Shown: positions 51,673 to 60,542 of the stretch, piece after piece | Position numbering within the stretch: the first letter of the stretch is position 1 | Layout of the letters: every line of letters starts with the position of its first letter | Origin: Fibrobacter sp. UWT2 | Lineage (GTDB): Bacteria; Fibrobacterota; Fibrobacteria; Fibrobacterales; Fibrobacteraceae | Reading direction: 5' to 3' | DNA length: 64,000 bases | Assembly (NCBI RefSeq): GCF_900142545.1 | Contig: NZ_FRBF01000010.1 | Location: 56,989-120,988 of the forward strand | Translations under genes and position numbers: made by a program | The notes under the pieces: generated by a model | Told to the model about the DNA's origin: nothing | What the model saw: only the letters and a program-made list of their open reading frames with translations | Database searches by the model: none

Positions 51673-54087
51673 TTACGTTTCAAAGTTCAGCCAGCTGAAC
51701 ATGGGCTTGAGTGCCGCAATCTTGCTGGTCGGGTATTTCACGTATTCCTGGTATGCGGGGAACACCTTGTTTTCGAGGCTCGTCTTGTCGATGCCGAGGC
51801 CAAGCCAGTCGGCCACGGTAATGAGGCCCGTAATGTGCTTGACTGCAGCCGGGTCGAAACTTTCGAACACGGAATCAATCAGCTTTACGAGCTTGGCATG
51901 GAACATGCGACCTGTACCGCCGAACGAGAAGTGGGTATGCAATGCCTTTGCTTCTTCGATCAGGTCCTTGATTTCGTCGAAGACCTTTTGGTCGTCAGAT
52001 TCCATGTAGGCGAGCGCCAGATGGTGAATCTTGGAGTTGATTTCGAGCGAAAGAATCTTGCGCATGGTGTCCGGCAGGGTATGGTCGAGGTCGGCCAGAC
52101 TGTCGATTGAAAGGCCATGCGAAAGGGCGAAGTTTGAGAACGATTCCGTAATTTCGTTCAGGTACTTCTTAGTCGAAATCTGGTTGATGCGCTTGATGGA
52201 GTCGCTCATAAGGTTACGCATACGCACCACGTAGGCGGTGGGGTAGGTATCCTGCAGTTCCTGGGTACTCATGTTCGGGTTTTCGACGAACTTGAGACCG
52301 TTCTGTTCGTTTTCGCCATCGGCAACCACCAGGTTGATTCGGCCGAGCATGTCGGTAATGGCAAGCACCGTCGAAATGCGGCGCTCGTTGATGTACTTGT
52401 CGTAATACTCGGTGCGTACAAGCGTCTGACGTCTGCGAGAAGCAATCTTCGTGGCAACAATCTTCTTGTTCTTTTCCGAATCGTCTTCCAGGTTCAAGTG
52501 GAACATGGCGGCTTGTTCGGCCATTTCCTTCACGACCACCGGAACCTTTTCTTCGGCGTAGTTCGTAAACACTTCGGCGCCGTTCCACTTGTGTTCGTTA
52601 CTCGTGGCACGGGCGAGAATGCTAATGACTTCGTTCTTGATATGGTGACCGTACGGCAGGAATGGTTCCAGAAGCTCCATGGCACGCAGTGCGTAACGCA
52701 TGTTCTGCACCGGTTCCAGACCTTCGATGTCGTTGAAGAACCAGCCGCAGCTCGTAAAGCTGAACAGGCAGAACTTCTGGATTTCAAGCAGGCGGATAGC
52801 TTTCGCGCACATGTCCGGATCGTTCGGATCCTTGACGGTCTTGGCGAGGAACGCCTTGATGCGGGATTCGTCTTCGGGAGCGACCAGGACTTCCACAAAG
52901 TTGTTGCGGGCTTCCCACGGATCCACATCCGAAATCTTTTCGAATTCGCGGTAGAAGATGTCGTCGGCGAGCTTTTTCAGGTGGTTGAATGCGTCGCGCA
53001 GAGGACCGCGCCATTTCTGGTTCCAGCCCGGGCCGCCGCCTGTCGAGCATCCGCAATCGCGGTACCAGCGGCCAACACCGTGGGCGCAGCTCCAGGCGCA
53101 ACCTTCACTGTAGAAATTCTTGAGCAATACTTCGTGCTGCGGCGGGAATTCTTCGAGGAACCAGCCGTAGTTTACCGGCACCATGTTATGGTCGGGAGCG
53201 TAGTGGTTGTAGAGCCAGGCGGCGCACATGTCGCCAAACGGTTCATGGTGACCGTAGCTTTCGCCATCGGTACCGATGCTTACCAGCTGCGGGTCGGTGC
53301 GCTTTTCGTCCCAGGCATCCCTGATGCGGTTGCCGAAGGTGCCTGCATCGCGCAGCAAGTGTTCAAAGCCCACGGCAGAAGAAAGCCACGGGTTGTAGAA
53401 GAATACATCCAGGTAGCCGTCGCAAACGAGTACGCCGTCTTTGTTGCGCGGGTAAATGCGGTACGGGCGAGTCGTGTCGATATCGGTGTTGCTGCAGCCG
53501 GTCCATTCGGTATCACCCAGCTTGCGGAACTTGTCGGCCTGCGTGGGTGAAAGAATCGTGTACTTGATACCGGCCTTGATGAGTTCCACCACCGTCTCGA
53601 AGTTGATGGCGGTTTCGGCGAGCCACATGGCTTCGGGCATGCGGCCAAAGTGGAACTTAAAATCTTCGATGCCCCAGCGGATCTGCGTCTTTTTGTCTTC
53701 GGCAGATGCGAGCGGCATAATGATGTGGTTGTACACCTGCGCAATGGCGTTACCATGACCATTTAGGCGTTCGGCGCTTCGCTTGTCGGCTTCTTGAATG
53801 CGCTTGTAGGTGTCGGGCGCGTTCGTGCGAATCCAACCCATGAGAGTCGGACCCATGTTGAAGCTCATAAAATCGTAGTTGTTGACAATATCGACAATAC
53901 GTCCGTTCGGGCTCAAAATACGGCTGGCGGAATTCGGACTATAACATTCACTTGCAATACGGTCGTTCCAGTCGTGGAAAGGGCGTGCGCTCGGCTGATT
54001 CTCGATAACGCCCGTCCAAGGATTTTCACGAGGCGGCTGGTAAAAGTGACCGTGGATCGTAAAATAAAGGGGGTGCTTCTTTTCCAT
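51673..54087 (-). CDS. GH57-family glycoside hydrolase with DUF3536
   Basis: 804 residues. N-terminal GH57 pattern TIHGHFYQPPRENPWTG, then EAMWLAETAINFETVVEL (nucleophile Glu) and GTDGESYGHHEPFGDMCAAW (probable acid/base region). The central and C-terminal parts match DUF3536. No signal peptide, so it should act in the cytoplasm; alpha-glucan processing is the usual role for such proteins, but the substrate is not established for the DUF3536 branch. Preceded by TATATTTG 5 nt before the ATG, and by a heptamer repeat. Confidence 0.88.
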   Translation of the reverse strand: MEKKHPLYFTIHGHFYQPPRENPWTGVIENQPSARPFHDWNDRIASECYSPNSASRILSPNGRIVDIVNNYDFMSFNMGPTLMGWIRTNAPDTYKRIQEADKRSAERLNGHGNAIAQVYNHIIMPLASAEDKKTQIRWGIEDFKFHFGRMPEAMWLAETAINFETVVELIKAGIKYTILSPTQADKFRKLGDTEWTGCSNTDIDTTRPYRIYPRNKDGVLVCDGYLDVFFYNPWLSSAVGFEHLLRDAGTFGNRIRDAWDEKRTDPQLVSIGTDGESYGHHEPFGDMCAAWLYNHYAPDHNMVPVNYGWFLEEFPPQHEVLLKNFYSEGCAWSCAHGVGRWYRDCGCSTGGGPGWNQKWRGPLRDAFNHLKKLADDIFYREFEKISDVDPWEARNNFVEVLVAPEDESRIKAFLAKTVKDPNDPDMCAKAIRLLEIQKFCLFSFTSCGWFFNDIEGLEPVQNMRYALRAMELLEPFLPYGHHIKNEVISILARATSNEHKWNGAEVFTNYAEEKVPVVVKEMAEQAAMFHLNLEDDSEKNKKIVATKIASRRRQTLVRTEYYDKYINERRISTVLAITDMLGRINLVVADGENEQNGLKFVENPNMSTQELQDTYPTAYVVRMRNLMSDSIKRINQISTKKYLNEITESFSNFALSHGLSIDSLADLDHTLPDTMRKILSLEINSKIHHLALAYMESDDQKVFDEIKDLIEEAKALHTHFSFGGTGRMFHAKLVKLIDSVFESFDPAAVKHITGLITVADWLGLGIDKTSLENKVFPAYQEYVKYPTSKIAALKPMFSWLNFET

Positions 54088-54092
54088 GTTAA

Positions 54093-54100
54093 CAAATATA
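54093..54100 (-). promoter_or_regulatory. Candidate -7 promoter box TATATTTG
   Basis: Exact TAnnTTTG, 5 nt before the ATG at 54087. Confidence 0.6.
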
Positions 54101-54107
54101 AAAAATA

Positions 54108-54137
54108 GTGAGCGGTAGGCAGTTGACAGTAGACAGA
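54108..54137 (+). repeat. Heptamer repeat upstream of GH57
   Basis: GTGAGCGGTAGGCAGTTGAC, then AGTAGACAGA. On the minus strand it ends 7 nt before the TATATTTG box. Confidence 0.72.
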
Positions 54138-54160
54138 AGGACTCGCCTGAGCGAGTCCTT
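54137..54160. terminator. Hairpin between GH26 and GH57
   Basis: AAGGACTCGC, loop CTGA, GCGAGTCCTT: a 10-bp stem without a clear T run on either side. May end the GH26 transcript. Confidence 0.5.
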
Positions 54161-54194
54161 GTTTGTGGAAAATTGGGAATATTTTTTGCTTCGC

Positions 54195-56057
54195 CTACTT
54201 CACCCTGATTCTCTGCGCGTAGCCTGCGGTGCCGTTTTTGGCGCGTACGATGTAGTTGCCGCTGGCGATGCCTTCGAGGCTGAATTGCAGGGAACCTGCG
54301 GGCAGGTTGCCCTTGGCGAGGCTTGCTACTTTGTGTCCGAGCATGTCAAAGAGCGCGATGCTTGTGTGGCCTGCTTGCGGAATGGTGATGTTCAGGTTGT
54401 TGCCTTGCAGCGTGATGCTTAATTTATTTGAAATTCGGTTGAATGCGCTTGTGGTAACTTCGGCGATGTATTTGTCCCAGCCGGGCATGTTGTCGAGAGC
54501 GATAATGCGTTCGTCGTCCAGGTTTCGCTTCCACATGTCGGCAGGAGTCTTTTCCAAGAAGTTTCCGCTCCAGGTCTGGCTCCAAGTCATCCAGTAGCTC
54601 CAATAAGCCTTGTCTTCGGCAATGCTGTCGATGTCCGGAATAGCGCCGTTTTCGCTCAAGGCAATCATCTTGCTTGTGCCCACGTCGCTCACAATCTTGT
54701 TGTAGTAATTGGCGGCAGAGTTGTGGTCGTTCAGCGGGTCGTAAATGTCAACAGCGACAATGTCCACGTATTCATCGCCCGGGTACCAGGCTGCATTCAG
54801 TGCGCTGTAGTCGTAACCGAATTTCGGGTCGGTATTGATGTTCCAGACCCAAATCAAGTTGTTGAGCTTGTTGGTTTCGACCATGCGCTTGAATACCAAG
54901 CGGTACAGCTGTACATAGCATTCGGCGCTTGCGGTACCCCACCAGAACCAGCCACCGCTGGCCTCATGCAAGGGGCGCCATACGACGGCAATTCCCTTGT
55001 CTTGCAGTTGCTTGAAGTAGCCCGAGACAATGTCCACGTCGGCGACGATGTCCTTGTATTCCTGTGAGGTTTCATCAATTTCTTGGCACTTGTCGCCCTT
55101 GAAAGCCTTGGTGTAGTTAAAGCAGGTATTTGTGTTCGAAGTGCCCATGACGCCTTCGGTGCAGCCGGGGTTGTTAAAGCCTGCGGGAGTGCCCTGCGTG
55201 TAGAATACGGTGTCTTCGCCCACCTTCCAGTGCCAGGTATAAGTCGGAATGCCGCCCATTTTCCACAGGTCTTCGGTCATGAACAGGTTGTTTTCGGTGT
55301 AGCCCTTGAACCAGCCTTCTTCGTGGTGGCCGCCTGCGGCAAACAGCATGTCGAAGCCGCCAATAGCGGGGTAGTGGCCGCTACGCTTGTAGAATTCGGC
55401 GATGTCGGTCTGGCCCTTCCACGAGACTTCTTCGTCGCTGAACTTGCAAGAGTCTGCGGGCGTGCATTCGCCGGGGCCCAAGAGTTTCATGTCGCCATAA
55501 TTGTAGTTGAAATTCTGGTCGCTAATCATCATGCCGCTAATGGTCTTTTTGCCGAAGTTCTCGCGCAGGAAACTATAGAGCTTCTGGGCGCTTTCGCTTG
55601 CGTTCGGCGTGACTGGTGCAGTTCCGATGTTGAATGTCGGGTCGGGGTGGCGTTCTATGGTAATGTAGTCCACGCCAAGAGCCTGGTTACCCACGGTAAT
55701 TTTGTTTTCGCCGGCCTTCATTTTGGCCGATGCCGAAACCACGTAGCTCGAATCGCAGTTGCGCGGGGTGGTAAGCATGGAACCTACATCCACACCGTTG
55801 ACCGCGATTTTAGAGGTGGTCCAGTCGTATTGCTTGATTAAAACCTTGGTGGTAATATCGTAGACGGCGGTTTCTTCAACCTTGACGGTGAACGTGATGC
55901 CGCTAGGGTCTGCGGTCTTTGCGTATTTTCCGCCCGAAAATTCGGCGCCTTCGGCAACGCTTGCGCCAGGCAAATCTTCGGCTTCGTACATGGTGGGGGC
56001 TGCAAAAGCAGACACCATAGAGAATGCGGACAGCGCCGCGAGTAATTTACATCCCAT
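54195..56057 (-). CDS. Secreted GH26 mannanase-like enzyme, first of three
   Basis: 620 residues. Signal peptide (AFSMVSAFA-AP). A carbohydrate-binding domain like CBM35/CBM6 at about 22-138 (MYEAEDLPGASVAEG, FSGGKYAK, LGVDYITIERH). GH26 at about 150-535 with WRPLHEASGGWFWWG (acid/base E365) and IALSENGAIPD (nucleophile E469). A C-terminal module (about 550-620, IALFDMLGHKVASLA, SGNYIVRAKNGTA) resembles a type IX secretion tail. Expected to cut beta-1,4-mannan. A Cys-containing insertion near 198-330 distinguishes it from the other two. Confidence 0.9.
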   Translation of the reverse strand: MGCKLLAALSAFSMVSAFAAPTMYEAEDLPGASVAEGAEFSGGKYAKTADPSGITFTVKVEETAVYDITTKVLIKQYDWTTSKIAVNGVDVGSMLTTPRNCDSSYVVSASAKMKAGENKITVGNQALGVDYITIERHPDPTFNIGTAPVTPNASESAQKLYSFLRENFGKKTISGMMISDQNFNYNYGDMKLLGPGECTPADSCKFSDEEVSWKGQTDIAEFYKRSGHYPAIGGFDMLFAAGGHHEEGWFKGYTENNLFMTEDLWKMGGIPTYTWHWKVGEDTVFYTQGTPAGFNNPGCTEGVMGTSNTNTCFNYTKAFKGDKCQEIDETSQEYKDIVADVDIVSGYFKQLQDKGIAVVWRPLHEASGGWFWWGTASAECYVQLYRLVFKRMVETNKLNNLIWVWNINTDPKFGYDYSALNAAWYPGDEYVDIVAVDIYDPLNDHNSAANYYNKIVSDVGTSKMIALSENGAIPDIDSIAEDKAYWSYWMTWSQTWSGNFLEKTPADMWKRNLDDERIIALDNMPGWDKYIAEVTTSAFNRISNKLSITLQGNNLNITIPQAGHTSIALFDMLGHKVASLAKGNLPAGSLQFSLEGIASGNYIVRAKNGTAGYAQRIRVK

Positions 56058-56080
56058 ACAACACTCCTTAATTTATGCCT

Positions 56081-56088
56081 TAAATATA
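56081..56088 (-). promoter_or_regulatory. Candidate -7 promoter box TATATTTA for the first GH26
   Basis: Minus strand; a 23-nt leader contains AAGGAGTG before the ATG at 56057. Confidence 0.45.
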
Positions 56089-56121
56089 CCTTCGAATGGC
56101 CGCGATTTTCATTTTGAAAGC

Positions 56122-56152
56122 AAAAAAGCGGAAAAGATGTTGTCTTTTCCGC
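56122..56152 (-). terminator. Rho-independent terminator after the second GH26
   Basis: Minus strand: GCGGAAAAGA, CAACA, TCTTTTCCGC, then TTTTTT. Confidence 0.9.
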
Positions 56153-56186
56153 AATAGCCTAAAAGGCGTTTTTTAGTGAAATTTGC

Positions 56187-57938
56187 TTATTTTAGCGTAA
56201 TTTTGTGGTTTTGAGTCAAACTGTTCGCCTGGATACGCACTAGGTACGGTCCGCGGGCGAGGCGAGAAAGCGCAATCGTGCCGTTTTGGCTCATCTTTTT
56301 CGCGAGCACGCGGTTTCCTTGCAAATCATAAATCGAGACTTGTGCCGTTGAGGCGTTCAAGTTTACCTGCAAATCGCGACCGACAAGCTGGATTGTAGAG
56401 GCTGCTTTCTTGGCGGAGGCGATCACGGTCGTCTGCATTTCGTACTTGTTCCAGCCGGGCATGTCTTCGAGCGTCAATGTGTATTCGTTGTTCATGACGG
56501 TCTTCCAGCTTTCAGCATTGTTGTCGTTTGCCCAGCCTTCCATGGCGTAGTCACCGTACCACGGCATGAACCAACTCCAGTTGGCGCCATCGGCCTTCAT
56601 TTCATCGGGGTAGGGCACGGAGCCGTTTTCAGATAGTGTGACGATTTTCTTGGCACCGTACGTATCCTTGACTTTTTCGAAAGAGCTAATGAGCGAGGCG
56701 TGATTTGATTCGCGCGGGTAGTAGTAATAGTCGCGACCCACCACGTCTACGTATTCGTCGCCGGGATACCAATCCAGTGCATCGGGCGCTTCGTCAGTGG
56801 TCCAAACCCAAATCAAGTTATGCAGACCTTTCTTGTTCACAAAGGTGTCGAACATGAGTTTGTACAGGGCTACGCAGGCTTTGGCGCCGTCGGTGCCCCA
56901 CCAGAACCATTTGCCGCTTGCTTCGTGAAGCGGACGCCACAGCACGGCTACGCCTTCTTTCTGGAGCGTGAGCAGGGAATCGGCGATCATTTCCATGTCG
57001 CGCATAATGGCCTTGTATTCGTCGCTGTCGGTTTTCCACTTGCCGGTAGTGGTGTCGTAAGCGAGGCCGATGCTAAATTCGGTGTAGGGATCGTTTCCGC
57101 TCGATTGTGTGTAGAATGCTTCTACGGTGTGCATCGGGTCTTTCCAATGCCAGTTGAATTGCGGAATGCCACCCTTCTTCCATACGGTCTTTGCCATTTC
57201 TAAGGAAGCATGCGTGTAACCCTGATACCATTGTTGATCGGAATTCTTGCCGGAGGAATGCAAGAAGTCAAAACCGACGAGAACCACGTTCTTGCCGCTT
57301 GCCTTGTTGATGTAGCTGAGTTCGGTCTGGGTGTCAAAATCTTGCGGGGTGTATTTGCCGTCGTTTTCGAAGGGGCGTTCGGTCATCACGCCGCTAATGA
57401 CTTTCTTGCCGAAGTTCGTGTACAAGAAGTTGTAGAGCTTCTGGGCGCTTTCGGTGGGCTCCGGAGTGACGGGCTTGGGGCTGATGTTCCAAGGTGTCGC
57501 TTCGAATTCGGTGATTTCGATATAGTCAATGCCGACCCATCCCCAGGAATGCGTAATCCCGATGGTGTTTTCACCTTTTTTCAGCTTGATTTTTCCTGCA
57601 GCTTTAAGCGTCGTGAATTCATCGGCAGAGCCGAAGGTGATTTGGCCGGCGGAGCTTCCGTTCAAAGTCAAATTTTGAGTCTTGTTGCCGCGATCGGTAG
57701 GGAGCTTGTAGTTCACATACAGCGTGTAGTAACCGTCGCTAGGCATGTCTACGGAGAACGCAAGATCGCCTTCACCCATTTCGACGTACTTGCCGCCCGA
57801 AGCGTTTGCGTCTGCAACGGTTTCAAGTTTGTGGTCGTCGGCGGGTACAGCGGCTTCGGCCTCAACGCGAATGGCTGCGGCCATGGAGTAGGTCGATAAA
57901 GCGAGTGCTGATGCGGTTAAAAAATGATAGGTGTTCAT
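56187..57938 (-). CDS. Secreted GH26 mannanase-like enzyme, second of three
   Basis: 583 residues with GGAGG before the ATG. Signal peptide (LSTYSMA-AA). CBM35/6-like domain at about 23-145 (IRVEAEAAVP, ASGGKYVEMG, SWGWVGIDYIEITEFE). GH26 at about 160-500 with WRPLHEASGKWFWWG (E339) and IVTLSENGSVPYP (E437). C-terminal module (VSIYDLQGNRVLAKK, RGPYLVRIQAN). Lacks the insertion seen in the first enzyme. Mannan cleavage expected. Confidence 0.9.
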   Translation of the reverse strand: MNTYHFLTASALALSTYSMAAAIRVEAEAAVPADDHKLETVADANASGGKYVEMGEGDLAFSVDMPSDGYYTLYVNYKLPTDRGNKTQNLTLNGSSAGQITFGSADEFTTLKAAGKIKLKKGENTIGITHSWGWVGIDYIEITEFEATPWNISPKPVTPEPTESAQKLYNFLYTNFGKKVISGVMTERPFENDGKYTPQDFDTQTELSYINKASGKNVVLVGFDFLHSSGKNSDQQWYQGYTHASLEMAKTVWKKGGIPQFNWHWKDPMHTVEAFYTQSSGNDPYTEFSIGLAYDTTTGKWKTDSDEYKAIMRDMEMIADSLLTLQKEGVAVLWRPLHEASGKWFWWGTDGAKACVALYKLMFDTFVNKKGLHNLIWVWTTDEAPDALDWYPGDEYVDVVGRDYYYYPRESNHASLISSFEKVKDTYGAKKIVTLSENGSVPYPDEMKADGANWSWFMPWYGDYAMEGWANDNNAESWKTVMNNEYTLTLEDMPGWNKYEMQTTVIASAKKAASTIQLVGRDLQVNLNASTAQVSIYDLQGNRVLAKKMSQNGTIALSRLARGPYLVRIQANSLTQNHKITLK

Positions 57939-58019
57939 ACAACCTCCGGTTCTTTTTAAAATAATTTAATTTTCCCGGTTTGAAAATTTTGTAGCCTAAA
58001 AAAAGTGTTCTGAAAAGAA

Positions 58020-58057
58020 GAATCCCCGCGGCAAACTTGCGTCGACCACGGGGATTC
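58020..58057 (-). terminator. Probable terminator after the third GH26
   Basis: GAATCCCCG and CGGGGATTC arms around a 20-nt loop; the minus strand follows with TTCTTTTC. Confidence 0.6.
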
Positions 58058-58076
58058 AGGAGTCATGAAGAGAAAC

Positions 58077-60383
58077 TTACTTGATTAAGACCGGCTGAGT
58101 GGCAGCGAGGCCTGCGCCCTTGACGCGTACGATGTAGCGGCCCTTGGGCATATCGGCGAGGCTGAATGCGCTGGTGCCTGCGGCGAGGTTACCCTTGTAG
58201 AGCGTTGCCACGCGCTTGCCGTTCATGCCGAACACTTCGACAGCGACCATGCCAGCCTTGGCGGTGGTGAGCGAGACGGTCTTACCCGAGATGGCGAGCT
58301 TGGCGGAGGCGCTAGCCTTGGCGACTACCGGCTTGATGGCGGCAGGTGCGCCCGTTTCGTCGACGAGTTCAATCTTTGCGATATGACCCTTGCTCTGATC
58401 GGCGGCGGTGAAGAGTTCGGTCTTCTTGTCGAATGCGGAAATCACCTTGCCGTTGTCGGCGACGAGTTCATCGAAAATCACGGTTCCTTCGAAGCCTACT
58501 GCTGCAACCATGAGCGTTACAGAGAAGAGGTTGTCGAGGTCAATCGGATGTTCCACCTTGTCGTCGTCTTCGTACTTGGTAATGTCAAATTCGCAAGTAG
58601 CGGAGGCTCCGTCGTTGATCCAGCAGCCGGTGGAGGTAGACATTTCCCACGTCCAACCGTCATCTGCCATACCGTTGCGGACAAAGGCGAGACCAACCCA
58701 GATGCCATTGTCTGCACCGCCGGAACCGTTATTCGTAATCTTCAAGGAAACTGTCGTTGCGCCAGTGAGGTTCGGAACCTTTTTGAGTTCGATGTTTGCA
58801 CCGCTGTCGTTCAAGGCAGTGTAGGTCACGGCCATCATCAGGTTCTTGTAGTCTTCAGGAGTAGCTTCGCCGGCACCGTACTTGGCATTTTCAGTCGAAG
58901 TCGGGCAAGCCTTTGTTGCAGAGGCTGCTTCGCTATAGTTGTCCCAACCCGGCATTTCGTCGAGCGTGATGATTCGTTCGTCGGCGAGGTTCTTCTGCCA
59001 TACGCTTGCGGCGGTTTGGCTCACGTAGCCTGCAGACCAGGAATCATACCACGGCATCCACCAGCTCCACGGAGCATTTTCTGCGTACATGTTGTCGACA
59101 TCGGGAATCGGGCCGTTTTCGCTGAGGGCGATAATCTTGTTGGTGCCGCCCTTGTTGGCAAAGTCGATGAATGCAGCGCTGTTGCTCTGGTGATCGTTTG
59201 CCTTGTTGTAAATGTCAACGCTAAGAACGTCGTAGTAGGTTTCGCCCGGAGTCCAGGAAAGCTTGGAGGCGTCTTGCGGGTTAAAGTCCCAAATCAAGTT
59301 GTTCACGCCGTTCTTGAACACCATGCGTTCGTAGAGCAACTGGTAGAGGGCGATAAACTGCTTGCCCGTATTGATGCTCCACCAGAACCAGTTTCCGCCG
59401 GATTCATGCAACGGGCGGAAGATGGCGGCAACGCCTTCTTTCTGGAGGTCCAAGAAAATCTGGGAAACGTGGTCGATATCTCCGACAATTGCCTTGTAAG
59501 CGGCAGAAGTCGTATCCCAAGTGGTGGATCCCTTGATGAATGCTTCGGAGAAGTCGAATTCGGTGTAGGTGTCATGTGCTCCCTTCACGTAGAATTCAAC
59601 TTCGTCACCCGGGCGCCAGTGCCACGTGAAGGCCGGGATGCCGCCCTTCTTCCAGGTGGTTTTTGCGATATCGATAGCCTTTTCGGTGTACTGCTGGAAC
59701 CAGCCTTCGTCCTTGTTGGCGCCGGTTGCGTTCATGAGGTCTGCACCGATGAGTGCCGGGTACTTGCCGCCGGCCTTGAAAACTGCTTGCACGTCTTCGT
59801 GCTGGGTGGCGTCGCCAATGGTGTAGGCATCCATGTTGCCGGTCATTACGCCAGAAATGGTCTTCTTGCCAAAGTTGTTGACCAAGAAGTTGTAAAGCTT
59901 GATTGCAGACGGGGTGGCGTTCTTGGTAACGGGAGCGTTGCAAAGGGTGAATGCCTTGGCTTCGAATTCCTTGACTTCGATGTAGTCAACATCGATCCAG
60001 CCCCAGCTATTGGTAATGGCGATCGTGTTTGCGCCTGCTGCAAGTGTAAGGACGGTTTCGACATCGACAAACTTGCCTTTGTCTGTAACCGGGAAGGAAA
60101 CCTGAGAGGTAGTACTGCCGACACCGACATAGTTGATCTTGTCGCCACCGTAATTGTTCATGTAGTGGACCACTACGCTGTATTGGCCGGCTTTCTCGAC
60201 GGTAACAGCGGGGAACGTGATGTCGCCGCCGTTCATCTTGACGTACTTGCCGCCCGATGCTTCGGTATTGGAGGCGACAGCTGCGTCTTTGGTGAGTGTT
60301 CCGTCTTCGGCTTCGTATTGAGCAGCGCTTGCGGATGCTGCTGCGGCAAGGCCGAATGCGAGAAGGGTTTTAGTAAATTCCAT
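58077..60383 (-). CDS. Secreted GH26 mannanase-like enzyme with extra module, third of three
   Basis: 768 residues. Signal peptide (LAAAASASA-AQ). CBM35/6-like domain at about 22-140 (YEAEDGTLTKDAAVA, WIDVDYIEVKEFE). GH26 at about 155-485 with FRPLHESGGNWFWWS (E327) and IIALSENGPIPD (E422). An extra beta-sandwich-like module at about 495-665 (CPTSTENAKYGAGEATPED, GIWVGLAFVRNGMADDGWT) is absent from its two neighbours and may bind carbohydrate. C-terminal tail (VEVFGMNGKRVATLY, KGRYIVRVKGAG). Two similar CBM-GH26 genes follow downstream. Confidence 0.9.
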   Translation of the reverse strand: MEFTKTLLAFGLAAAASASAAQYEAEDGTLTKDAAVASNTEASGGKYVKMNGGDITFPAVTVEKAGQYSVVVHYMNNYGGDKINYVGVGSTTSQVSFPVTDKGKFVDVETVLTLAAGANTIAITNSWGWIDVDYIEVKEFEAKAFTLCNAPVTKNATPSAIKLYNFLVNNFGKKTISGVMTGNMDAYTIGDATQHEDVQAVFKAGGKYPALIGADLMNATGANKDEGWFQQYTEKAIDIAKTTWKKGGIPAFTWHWRPGDEVEFYVKGAHDTYTEFDFSEAFIKGSTTWDTTSAAYKAIVGDIDHVSQIFLDLQKEGVAAIFRPLHESGGNWFWWSINTGKQFIALYQLLYERMVFKNGVNNLIWDFNPQDASKLSWTPGETYYDVLSVDIYNKANDHQSNSAAFIDFANKGGTNKIIALSENGPIPDVDNMYAENAPWSWWMPWYDSWSAGYVSQTAASVWQKNLADERIITLDEMPGWDNYSEAASATKACPTSTENAKYGAGEATPEDYKNLMMAVTYTALNDSGANIELKKVPNLTGATTVSLKITNNGSGGADNGIWVGLAFVRNGMADDGWTWEMSTSTGCWINDGASATCEFDITKYEDDDKVEHPIDLDNLFSVTLMVAAVGFEGTVIFDELVADNGKVISAFDKKTELFTAADQSKGHIAKIELVDETGAPAAIKPVVAKASASAKLAISGKTVSLTTAKAGMVAVEVFGMNGKRVATLYKGNLAAGTSAFSLADMPKGRYIVRVKGAGLAATQPVLIK

Positions 60384-60407
60384 AACAGACTCCTATATTG
60401 TCGTCTT

Positions 60408-60438
60408 GGAAAATAGTTTTTAAAAAACGCAAATCAAA
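60408..60438 (-). promoter_or_regulatory. Candidate promoter of the third GH26 gene
   Basis: Minus strand: TTTG (60438-60435), 19 nt, then TATTTTCC (60415-60408). The TTTG-19-TAnnTTT spacing fits the Bacteroidetes-type promoter. Leader 24 nt with GGAG. Confidence 0.5.
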
Positions 60439-60483
60439 GAATATTTTGAATTGTGTTGAATAAATCGTTGGGTAATTCTCAAC

Positions 60484-60509
60484 AAAAAAATCCGCCAAAA
60501 TGGCGGATT
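60484..60509 (-). terminator. Rho-independent terminator after the epimerase gene
   Basis: Minus strand: AATCCGCCA, TTT, TGGCGGATT, then TTTTTTG. Confidence 0.92.
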
Positions 60510-60542
60510 TCGTAGATTGCAGTTTACAAAAAACTTGCGTTT

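Noticed and set aside
58383..60416. 677-codon plus-strand frame opposite the third GH26 gene
   Set aside because: Shadow of a GH26 gene with full catalytic motifs; the product is a Val/Cys/Gly-rich mixture without motifs.
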